DNA of 19,520 bases, taken from assembly GCA_964342855.1 (NCBI GenBank), contig CAYFIB010000044.1:1-19520 (forward strand), in the 5' to 3' direction. Each line of letters opens with the position of its first letter. The first letter of the stretch is position 1. The position numbers and the translations under genes are program-made. Of this stretch, positions 13,759-19,520 are shown one piece after another. This DNA is from JBCBJX01 sp964342855. Its GTDB lineage: Bacteria > Pseudomonadota > Alphaproteobacteria > Caulobacterales > Parvularculaceae. The notes under the pieces were generated by a model that worked only from the letters and a program-made list of their open reading frames with translations, was not told the origin of the DNA and ran no database searches.

Positions 13759-15264
13759 ATGACCGCCCCCCCGTCCAATATCCGCGAATACACCGTCGCC
13801 GAGCTATCCGGCGACCTGAAGAAAACCCTTGAGGACGCCTACGGACATGTGCGCGTGCGCGGGGAGCTCGGGCGCGTCACGCGGGCGGGATCGGGGCACA
13901 TGTATCTCGACCTGAAGGACGACCGGGCGGTGATCTCCTCCGTCGTCTGGAAGGGGGTAGCCGCGCGGCTGCCGATCGACCCTGAGCAGGGGATGGAGGT
14001 GATCGCGACGGGGAAGATTTCGACCTTCCCCGGACAGTCGCGCTATCAGCTCATCATCGACCATCTGGAGCCGGCGGGCGTCGGCGCGCTGATGGCTCTC
14101 CTCGAAGAACGCAAGAAGAAGCTCGCCGCCGAGGGACTTTTCGCCGCCGAGCGCAAGCGCGCCATCCCCTTCCTGCCGGAGGTGATCGGCGTCGTGACCT
14201 CGCCCTCGGGCGCCGTCATCCGCGATATTCTCCATCGCCTGCGTGACCGGTTTCCGCGCCATGTCCTCGTCTGGCCGACGCAGGTGCAGGGGAAGGGCGC
14301 TGAGGTCGGCATCGCGTCCGCCATCGCCGGCTTCAACGCGCTGGAGCCGGGCGGCCAAGTTCCGCGGCCGGACGTTCTCATCGTCGCGCGCGGCGGCGGC
14401 TCCCTCGAAGACCTCTGGTGCTTCAATGAGGAGATGGTCGTACGCGCGGCGGCGGCCTCCGACATCCCGCTCATCTCCGCCGTCGGCCACGAGACGGACA
14501 CGACCCTCATCGACTACGCCTCCGACCGGCGCGCGCCGACGCCGACCGCCGCCGCCGAAATGGCGGTGCCGGTGCGCTCGGAGCTGCAGACAGAGCTCCT
14601 CAACAAGGAGCGTCGGCTCATCGGCGCCATGGCGCAGGGGCTGGAGAGGCAGCGCGCGGCGCTCATCTCCGCCGGGCGCGGGCTCGGGCGGCCGGAAGAC
14701 GTTCTCGGCATGGCGGGACAGCGCCTCGACCGCGCGGGCGACAAACTCGCGGGCGCGGCGCGGCTGCGGTTTGAAAATCTCGCCGCGCGGCTCGCCCGCG
14801 TCGGCGACCGCGTGCGCCCCTCGACCCTCGATCAGGCCCTGCGCGCGAAGGAGGCGCGGCTCGCCGCCGCCCGGCTTCCCCTGAATGCGACGCGCGCGCG
14901 CATTGAGCGCGAAGCGCGCGGGCTTGTCGGGCTTCAGGAGCGCGCCCGCGCCGCCGCCGAACGGCGCCTCGAGCGCGCCGAGAAGCAGCTCGGCTTCGCC
15001 GGGCAGCTTCTCAATTCCCTTTCCTATGAGGGCGTTCTCGCGCGCGGCTATGCGCTTGTTTACGACGAGGCGGGCGCGCTCGTGCGCTCGGCGGAGGCCG
15101 CTGCGCCCGGCGCCGCGGCGGAGGTGCGTTTCGCCGACGGCTCCCGTAAGGTCGTCTTCGACGGGGACGCCAAGACGGCGCCTCAATCGGGCGGTAGCCC
15201 GAAAAAGAAATCGACCGCGCCGAAGCCGGGCCCCGCGCCCGCGCAGACGCGCCTGTTCGACTAG
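13759..15264 (+). CDS. xseA: Exodeoxyribonuclease VII large subunit
   Basis: XseA with several XseB subunits degrades single-stranded DNA to oligonucleotides in the cytoplasm. From ATG 13759 the protein has 501 residues, within the family range. An OB-fold DNA-binding domain covers about 8-105 (VRGELGRVTRAGSGHMYLDLKDD). The catalytic domain shows VVTSPSGAVIRDILHRLRDR (146-165), ARGGGSLEDLWCFN (210-223), GHETDTTLIDYASDRRAPTPTAAAE (243-267), then a long Arg/Ala/Glu-rich coiled-coil for XseB binding. The frame is open to 13684 but that would overlap the DUF1330 gene; ATG 13759 begins the usual N-terminus NIREYTVAELS. No strong ribosome site is seen. xseB is not in the window. Confidence 0.96.
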   Translation: MTAPPSNIREYTVAELSGDLKKTLEDAYGHVRVRGELGRVTRAGSGHMYLDLKDDRAVISSVVWKGVAARLPIDPEQGMEVIATGKISTFPGQSRYQLIIDHLEPAGVGALMALLEERKKKLAAEGLFAAERKRAIPFLPEVIGVVTSPSGAVIRDILHRLRDRFPRHVLVWPTQVQGKGAEVGIASAIAGFNALEPGGQVPRPDVLIVARGGGSLEDLWCFNEEMVVRAAAASDIPLISAVGHETDTTLIDYASDRRAPTPTAAAEMAVPVRSELQTELLNKERRLIGAMAQGLERQRAALISAGRGLGRPEDVLGMAGQRLDRAGDKLAGAARLRFENLAARLARVGDRVRPSTLDQALRAKEARLAAARLPLNATRARIEREARGLVGLQERARAAAERRLERAEKQLGFAGQLLNSLSYEGVLARGYALVYDEAGALVRSAEAAAPGAAAEVRFADGSRKVVFDGDAKTAPQSGGSPKKKSTAPKPGPAPAQTRLFD

Positions 15265-15272
15265 GAGACCCG

Positions 15273-15491
15273 ATGAATCCTCTCGGCGGCGACTTCAGCG
15301 GCGAGGCGAAGCTTGAATATCTGGACGCGGATTATGAGATCGTCCGCTCCGGCGGCTTCGTCTATTGCGCCGTCACGGGCGATCCGATCTCCCTTTCGGA
15401 ACTGCGCTATTGGAGCGTCGATCGCCAGGAAGCCTATCGCGACGCCGCCGTGGCGACGGAAGCGATCACGGGCCGCAAACCGAAATCCTGA
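15273..15491 (+). CDS. DUF2093 family protein
   Basis: The 72-residue protein matches DUF2093, a small alphaproteobacterial family usually encoded right behind xseA. The core is YEIVRSGGFVYCAVTGDPISLSELRYWSVDRQEAY (about 21-55), with a conserved CAVTG and LRYWSVDRQE. Function is unknown. The ATG lies eight bases behind the xseA stop, and the ribosome site GGAG overlaps that stop codon, so the two genes form an operon. Confidence 0.9.
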   Translation: MNPLGGDFSGEAKLEYLDADYEIVRSGGFVYCAVTGDPISLSELRYWSVDRQEAYRDAAVATEAITGRKPKS

Positions 15492-15515
15492 AATCTGTCA
15501 AAAGGAGACGCGCTG

Positions 15516-16373
15516 ATGATCGCTCCTCTTCTCGCTCTTGTTCTCGCCGCCGCGCACCCCGGCCATGACGATCCGCATCCGGAAAGCGAGCGCGTCGTCA
15601 TCGGCGACGGCTTCCGGCTCGAGGGCGATTTCGAGCAGGGCGGGCTCGTGTTCGGCGAGGCGGAGCCGGGGACGCAGGTGTTCTTCGGCGAAGACACGCT
15701 GATGGTGTCCGAAGAAGGGCGGTTCGTCTTCGGTTTCGGACGTGACGCCGGCGAGATCGCTGACCTTGTCATCATCCGCCCGGACGGGGCGCAGATCCGC
15801 AAACCGCTCGCCATCGCCCCGCGCGACTGGCCGGTCAGCCGGATCGACGGGTTGCCGCCGTCGAAAGTCGATACGTTTACGGAAGAACAGCTCGCCAAGA
15901 TCGGCGAAGATCGCAAAAAGAAAAACGCCGCCCGCGCGCTCGTTTTTGAAACGACCGACTGGTCAGGAGGTTTCGACTGGCCGGCGACCGGTCGCATCTC
16001 CGGCGTGTTCGGCTCCAAGCGCATCCTCAACGGCAATGACAACGGCCGTTTTCACTCCGGCCTCGACATCGCCGCGCCTGCGGGAACGCCGATCAAGGCG
16101 CCGGCGGCCGGTACGGTGACGCTCGCAGAGGCCGACATGTATTTCGAGGGCGGCCTCGTGCTGCTTGATCACGGCCATCGCGTCGAGAGCGCGTTCCTTC
16201 ACATGTCGCGCCTCGATGTGGAGCCGGGCGAGCGGGTGGAGAAGGGGGATGTCATCGGCGCCGTCGGCTCGACGGGGCGCTCCACAGGTCCGCACCTTCA
16301 TTGGTCCATTCGTTGGAACGGCACGCTCGTCGATCCGCGCCCGCTGCTCGGCGACATGCCGACGGCGGAGTAA
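15516..16373 (+). CDS. Exported M23 family (LytM-type) peptidase
   Basis: M23 peptidases cut peptide cross-links in peptidoglycan or, when inactive, regulate amidases. The 285-residue protein has a short signal peptide (MIAPLLALVLAAA, cleavage likely near residue 13), an all-beta N-terminal domain (about 25-105), a charged linker, and the M23 domain (about 150-280). Zinc ligands are His180 and Asp184 (HSGLD) and His262 in HLH (260-262), with His229 as a catalytic residue, so the enzyme looks active. The ATG follows AAGGAG. It is the third gene of the xseA run. Its TAA is one base from the convergent rhodanese gene's stop. Confidence 0.92.
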   Translation: MIAPLLALVLAAAHPGHDDPHPESERVVIGDGFRLEGDFEQGGLVFGEAEPGTQVFFGEDTLMVSEEGRFVFGFGRDAGEIADLVIIRPDGAQIRKPLAIAPRDWPVSRIDGLPPSKVDTFTEEQLAKIGEDRKKKNAARALVFETTDWSGGFDWPATGRISGVFGSKRILNGNDNGRFHSGLDIAAPAGTPIKAPAAGTVTLAEADMYFEGGLVLLDHGHRVESAFLHMSRLDVEPGERVEKGDVIGAVGSTGRSTGPHLHWSIRWNGTLVDPRPLLGDMPTAE

Positions 16374-16374
16374 A

Positions 16375-16896
16375 TCAGTCCGGCCGGTAGCTGATATCGT
16401 CCTTGTCCTCGACAAGGCGCCCCCAGTACCAGTTGTACGGATGAACGTGCGACGTCTCCTTGTCGCCCTGCATCAGGCGGCGGTCATCGTTCGCCCAGCG
16501 AAAAACGCCGCCTTCGAGATTATAGCTCGCGGCGACGCCCAATTCGCTCAGCGCGGACGCGGATTTCGCGAGAAGATCTGAAGACCGTCTTCCGACGGAG
16601 CAGTAGAAGACGGCCGTCTTGCCTTTTAGCGCCTCGCCATAAAGCGCCGTCAGCTCGTCCGGCGTCGCGTCTGGGTCGATACGAACGGCGCCCGGCAGAT
16701 GGCTGACGGCGTATTCGCGCGCCTCGCGCACATCGAAAATGATGACATCGCTTTTCGGCAGCGCGTCGAACTCTGCGCCGCCGATGTGCGAAATCTGCGG
16801 ATGCTCGCGCTCGATCTTCGCCTGAATGCGCGCAAGCCCCTCATCAGGCCCGATGGCGGCGGAGAGGGACATGGCGAGGACGAGAGGCGCGATCAT
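16375..16896 (-). CDS. Exported rhodanese-domain protein
   Basis: Rhodaneses transfer sulfane sulfur through an active-site cysteine. From ATG 16896 the protein has 173 residues: a signal-peptide-like start (MIAPLVLAMSLSAAIG), then one rhodanese domain (about 35-145) with DVREAREYAVSHLPGAVRI and the active loop CSVGRRSSDL, Cys at about 99. The C-terminal tail (HVHPYNWYWGRLVEDK) is unusual. The frame is open to 16944, but the ATG at 16896 overlaps the upstream gene's stop as ATGA and begins the signal sequence. The substrate is unknown; export would place it in the periplasm. Confidence 0.88.
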   Translation of the reverse strand: MIAPLVLAMSLSAAIGPDEGLARIQAKIEREHPQISHIGGAEFDALPKSDVIIFDVREAREYAVSHLPGAVRIDPDATPDELTALYGEALKGKTAVFYCSVGRRSSDLLAKSASALSELGVAASYNLEGGVFRWANDDRRLMQGDKETSHVHPYNWYWGRLVEDKDDISYRPD

Positions 16897-17726
16897 GCGG
16901 TCGTCTCCGGTTTGCGGGCGAAGCGGAAGGGTTCGATGAGGCACCAGAAGAGCGAGGCGGGAGCTTGCGTCTGGTATTCGTCGAGGCCGAGCGTCATGTC
17001 GTCATGACCGCCCTGCGGTTCTTTGGTGTACGTTCGAAACAGCCGATCCCATACGGACAGAAAGAAGCCGTAGTTGGAGTCCGTTTCGGAACGGATCGTC
17101 GAATGGTGCGGGCGGTGGAAATCCGGCGTGACGATGACGGTTCGGAGCGCCCGATCGACCGGGAGGGGCAAGCGGACGTTCGCGTGATTGAAGATCGCGG
17201 CGGCGTTGAGGACAAGCTCGAAGAGAACAACGACGCCCGCCGCCGGCCCGATGGCGAGCACCAGTCCGATCTTCACCCCCATGGAGAATAGGATCTCCAC
17301 CGGATGAAATCTCAGCCCGGAACTCGCGTCGAGATCGCGGTCGGCGTGGTGGATTTTGTGGAAGGCCCACAGGACGGGAACCTTGTGGGTTGCCACATGC
17401 TGCGCCCAGATCGCGCAATCGAGCATCAGGAACGCGGCGACCGCCTCCAGCCAGAACGGCAGATCGAGAACGTTGAACAGCCCCCACCCCCGCTCCGCCG
17501 CGATGACGGCCATGGCGACGGCGAGCACCGGAATTGCGAGGCGTAGAGCGACGGTATCGACGACCACGAGGCCGAGATTGGCGAGCCATCTGGAGCCGCG
17601 CCCGAGGCTGCGTCGGCGTCGCGGAAAGAGGGATTCGGCGAGCGACATGAGCGCGAGCATGCCGAGAAAGACGGCGGGTCGGATCTGGCTTTCGGCCGCG
17701 GCGAGTTGGTCGAGCAGGGCGTGCAT
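16893..17726 (-). CDS. Sterol desaturase/fatty acid hydroxylase family membrane protein
   Basis: This family holds di-iron membrane enzymes that hydroxylate or desaturate lipids. From ATG 17726 the protein has 277 residues with about four hydrophobic segments. The histidine clusters that bind iron are HVATH (about 110-114), HKIHH (about 123-127), NHANV (about 181), and HRPHH (about 204-208), matching the family's HX3H, HX2HH, HX2HH layout. The open frame reaches 17825, but the part before Met at 17726 is not membrane-like; a GTG at 17747 is also possible. No strong ribosome site is visible at either. The substrate is not known. Confidence 0.9.
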   Translation of the reverse strand: MHALLDQLAAAESQIRPAVFLGMLALMSLAESLFPRRRRSLGRGSRWLANLGLVVVDTVALRLAIPVLAVAMAVIAAERGWGLFNVLDLPFWLEAVAAFLMLDCAIWAQHVATHKVPVLWAFHKIHHADRDLDASSGLRFHPVEILFSMGVKIGLVLAIGPAAGVVVLFELVLNAAAIFNHANVRLPLPVDRALRTVIVTPDFHRPHHSTIRSETDSNYGFFLSVWDRLFRTYTKEPQGGHDDMTLGLDEYQTQAPASLFWCLIEPFRFARKPETTA

Positions 17727-17819
17727 GGGCGGAGGATAGATCGTCACGCCCCGCGCCGTCCCCGTGGAAAACGCCGCGCTAACGGGGCTTTGACAATTCG
17801 AGAGGGAGCTTTGGGTGAT

Positions 17820-17834
17820 TGACAATCATTCGCA
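17820..17834. promoter_or_regulatory. Fur-like box overlapping the bfd promoter
   Basis: The 15-mer TGACAATCATTCGCA differs at only two positions from the one at 19032-19046. It overlaps a TTGACA -35 box at 17819-17824; with a 17-base spacer, TAGCTA at 17842 is a weak -10 box. It also lies over a 6-1-6 palindrome, TGATTG-A-CAATCA (17816-17828). An extra TTGACAAT sits at 17790-17797. Binding of Fur or a related iron regulator is inferred from the pattern and the iron genes downstream. Confidence 0.55.
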
Positions 17835-17867
17835 CAGCAAATAGCTATGTGAGTGAAAGGCGTTCTC

Positions 17868-18065
17868 ATGTACGTGTGCATCTGCAATGCCCTGCGTGAC
17901 AAGCAGGTGAATACCGCGGCGGCCGACCCCGCGACGCGGTCCGTTGCGTGCGTCTTCAAAGCCCACGGCGTGAAGCCGCGTTGCGGCAAGTGCCTGCCCA
18001 TGGTCGCGGACGCCATCGAAGCGGCCCGCGCTGAGAATGCGCCGGTCGCCATGGCGGCGGAATAA
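17868..18065 (+). CDS. bfd: Bacterioferritin-associated ferredoxin
   Basis: Bfd is a small [2Fe-2S] protein that passes electrons to bacterioferritin so stored iron is released. The 65-residue product has the four expected cysteines: Cys4 and Cys6 (YVCICNALRD) and the pair in PRCGKCLPMV (about residues 43 and 46). Length and spacing match the BFD-like [2Fe-2S] domain. The start ATG at 17868 has GAAAGG seven bases ahead; an in-frame GTG at 17853 is less likely. It is followed 102 bases later by bfr in the same direction. Confidence 0.93.
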   Translation: MYVCICNALRDKQVNTAAADPATRSVACVFKAHGVKPRCGKCLPMVADAIEAARAENAPVAMAAE

Positions 18066-18167
18066 ACGCAAGCGCCTCTCAGTTTCAGTCTCAATACGGA
18101 CGTTCAGCTTGGCGCAAGCGCCGGGGCGGGTTATGGCGTCCCGTGTTTTTAAAGGAGCTGCGTCGCC

Positions 18168-18656
18168 ATGAAGGGTGATCCGAAAGTCATCGAATATCTG
18201 AACGCCGCGCTGAAGTTGGAGCTGACCGTCGTCAACCAGTATTTTCTGCATGCGCGCATGTTCAAGAACTGGGGCTTCGAGGGGATCGCCGCGATCGAGT
18301 ACGAAGAATCGATCGACGAAATGAAGCACGCGGACGCGCTCATCGAACGCATTCTTTTCCTCGACGGTCTGCCGAATGTTCAGGACATGGACAAGGTGAT
18401 GATCGGCGAGAACCTGAAGGAGTGCCTAGAGCTCGATCTTCAGGCGGAGCATCGCGCCCACCCGCTTTACGTCGAGGCCATCGCGTATTGCGAGCAGGTG
18501 AAGGACTATGTGAGCCGCCAGCTGCTCGACGAGATCCTGAAGTCCGAGGAGGAGCACATCGACTTCCTCGAAACCCAGCTGCAGCTCATCGCGACCATCG
18601 GCCTCGAGCTCTATTCTCAATCGCAGATCAAAAAAGGCGACTCCAAAGTCGTTTAG
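18168..18656 (+). CDS. bfr: Bacterioferritin
   Basis: Bfr forms a 24-subunit haem-containing shell that oxidises Fe(II) and stores it as a mineral core. The 162-residue protein is normal length. All di-iron ferroxidase ligands are present: Glu18, Glu51, His54, Glu94, Glu127, His130; Tyr25 is nearby. Met52 in SIDEMKHAD is the haem ligand, so this subunit should bind haem. The start MKGDPKVIEYLN matches other Bfr proteins and the ATG follows AAGGAG at about nine bases. The gap to bfd contains the ten-base direct repeat cgcaagcgcc (18067 and 18113). Its stop overlaps the stop of the convergent gene by two bases. Confidence 0.97.
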   Translation: MKGDPKVIEYLNAALKLELTVVNQYFLHARMFKNWGFEGIAAIEYEESIDEMKHADALIERILFLDGLPNVQDMDKVMIGENLKECLELDLQAEHRAHPLYVEAIAYCEQVKDYVSRQLLDEILKSEEEHIDFLETQLQLIATIGLELYSQSQIKKGDSKVV

Positions 18657-19012
18657 CCCGCCGCCTCATGTGCTTCGACCATTTGCGGCGCGAGGCCGGC
18701 TTCCCAGAGCCGTTCGGCGGCGGCGTTCAGCGCTGAGCGCACGCGGTCGCGTCTGTCCGCACGGACGAGCCAGAGAAGGCGCGCGTCCACCAAACGCGCG
18801 TCGCCTTCTATGGCCGCTTCAACTAACCGCTCGGCGCAAAGAAGATCGCACGATGGCGCCCCGTCATCGACGAACAGGCGAAGTGGGCGTCGCGCGCCGC
18901 GGATGAGGGCGAGGACGAACTCCCGGAACGGCGAGATCGGTCGTCCGGCGGCGACGGCGAGGAGAAGACTGCGGATTGCGTCCGACGACGCGGCGAGGCG
19001 TTGAGCTGGCAT
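18653..19012 (-). CDS. Unrecognised protein, 119 residues, behind a Fur-like box
   Basis: I do not recognise this protein. From ATG 19012 it is mostly alpha-helical, rich in Ala, Arg, Leu: MPAQRLAASSDAIRSLLLAV at the start, FREFVLALIRGARRPLRLFVDD in the middle, two cysteines in SCDLLCAERLVEAAIEGD, and RVRSALNAAAERLWEAGL near the end. No signal peptide or membrane helix is clear. The frame remains open to 19174, but that part overlaps the next gene and has a different composition. A Fur-like box lies 15-34 bases upstream of ATG 19012, so iron control is likely. The ribosome site is poor (CCGAGA). It converges on bfr. Confidence 0.6.
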   Translation of the reverse strand: MPAQRLAASSDAIRSLLLAVAAGRPISPFREFVLALIRGARRPLRLFVDDGAPSCDLLCAERLVEAAIEGDARLVDARLLWLVRADRRDRVRSALNAAAERLWEAGLAPQMVEAHEAAG

Positions 19013-19026
19013 TCTCGGACCATAAC

Positions 19027-19046
19027 GCGAATGAGAATGATTCGCA
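19027..19046. promoter_or_regulatory. Fur-like box ahead of the 119-residue gene
   Basis: The sequence has gcgaat and attcgc arms (19027-19032, 19040-19045) in perfect inverted repeat around gagaatg. The 15-mer TGAGAATGATTCGCA at 19032-19046 matches the bfd site at 13 of 15 positions in the same orientation. It resembles the 7-1-7 Fur box of other proteobacteria (TGATAATnATTATCA type). It should control the leftward gene starting at 19012. Confidence 0.65.
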
Positions 19047-19071
19047 ACATGGTTGGCGTCAGCTTGTCGCC

Positions 19072-19520
19072 CTAGCTCTGACCGAACCCGAACCGGCGCC
19101 CGACAAGTCGTGCGGCGGAAGAAAGTCCGCGGCGCAGCCGCGGTTCCGGGCGAGCCGCAAAGGCCGCCGTCCAACCAGCGACGGCTGCTTCCAGCGCGCG
19201 CTCCGTCATCGGATCGACATCATAGGGTCGCATGAGCGCGGCGGGCGCGGTCGTCAGCGGCTCCAGCGCCGGCGCCTCGCGATTGAAGAGGAGCGCGGCG
19301 ATAGCGTGGGCGTCCGCGCGGAACCGATCGAGCGCGGCGGCGGGCAATGACGCGCGCGCCACGCCGTCTTCGGCGCCGGACGGCGTATCGCGCAGAAGGG
19401 CGGCGGCGACGCGTTTGCGCACTTTCGGATTGTCGGAAAGCGCGTTGAGCGCGCGCAGGAGCGCGAGCGCCCGCGCGCCGGTCTGCGGCTCGCAGTCGGC
19501 GCCCGCCGCCAGCGCCGCCG
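19072..19520 (-). CDS. C-terminal part of an unrecognised protein (cut by window edge)
   Basis: The leftward frame is open from the window end to the stop at 19072, about 148 residues; the start lies outside. The sequence is Ala/Arg/Leu-rich and helical (ALALLRALNALSDNPKVRKR, VAAALLRDT, AHAIAALLFNREAPALEPL, GWTAAFAARPEPRLRRGLSS). No domain is recognised. A GTG at 19422 could be read as a start but the frame upstream keeps the same coding character, so a longer gene is more likely. It is 59 bases upstream of the 119-residue gene, the gap holding the Fur-like box. Confidence 0.6.
   Translation of the reverse strand, partial: AALAAGADCEPQTGARALALLRALNALSDNPKVRKRVAAALLRDTPSGAEDGVARASLPAAALDRFRADAHAIAALLFNREAPALEPLTTAPAALMRPYDVDPMTERALEAAVAGWTAAFAARPEPRLRRGLSSAARLVGRRFGFGQS

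Noticed and set aside
13804..15186. Leftward open frame of 460 codons opposite xseA
   Set aside because: High GC keeps antisense frames open; xseA motifs on the other strand are decisive.
19013..19174. Upstream extension of the 119-residue gene to 19174
   Set aside because: It would overlap the neighbouring gene by about 100 bases and place the Fur-like box inside the coding region; the added residues lack the helical pattern.
1..19520. CRISPR array, tRNA, rRNA, phage or toxin-antitoxin pair
   Set aside because: No regularly spaced repeats, no cloverleaf with CCA-type end, no rRNA stretches and no toxin next to the barstar-like gene were found by eye; a tRNA scan and covariance search would settle the RNA part.

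Overview
The window is high-GC DNA from an alphaproteobacterium. The conserved order xseA, DUF2093 gene, M23 peptidase, the many 4-nt ATGA/GTGA gene overlaps, and the palindromic repeats beginning cgtcatcccgg recall Parvularcula-, Hyphomonas- or Caulobacter-like genomes. That placement is an inference from style, not from a marker gene. I see no rRNA, tRNA, CRISPR array, phage module or transposase.

Layout. (1) Positions 1-351 hold the first codons of a leftward gene and two kinds of palindromic repeat. (2) Positions 352-6249 are one leftward run. In transcription order it encodes an NTF2-like lipoprotein, an Old Yellow Enzyme-type reductase, a small membrane protein, the biotin-carrying alpha subunit of methylcrotonoyl-CoA carboxylase, an orphan barstar-like protein, a small GIY-YIG protein flanked by two copies of a 104-bp palindromic repeat, and HMG-CoA lyase. 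The carboxylase and lyase belong to leucine catabolism; barstar, nuclease and repeats look inserted between them. (3) Positions 6250-7266 hold an intergenic stretch and a rightward pair: a DUF4112 protein and a membrane-anchored L7/L12 C-terminal-like domain. A third repeat copy lies at the convergent junction. (4) Positions 7424-10663 are a leftward, translationally overlapping set: purD, a MEST-like alpha/beta hydrolase and an APH-fold phosphotransferase. (5) Positions 10762-13717 are accessory: a TonB-like membrane protein with an acidic stretch, a HEAT-repeat protein, and a divergent TetR/DUF1330 pair with two palindromic operators. (6) Positions 13759-16373 are xseA, DUF2093 and an M23 peptidase. 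(7) Positions 16375-17726 run leftward: a sterol-desaturase-like membrane hydroxylase and an exported rhodanese. (8) Positions 17819-19520 are iron-related: bfd and bfr, followed by a convergent unknown gene and the end of another leftward gene. The bfd promoter and the unknown gene carry nearly identical Fur-like boxes (13 of 15 bases).

How it works together. The clearest functional units are leucine breakdown (methylcrotonyl-CoA to HMG-CoA to acetoacetate and acetyl-CoA) and iron storage with release (Bfr plus Bfd). The most unusual features are the repeat/GIY-YIG/repeat unit, the barstar with no visible RNase partner, the twin TetR operators with the regulator's own GTG start inside one of them, and the Fur-like box in front of an unrecognised small gene.
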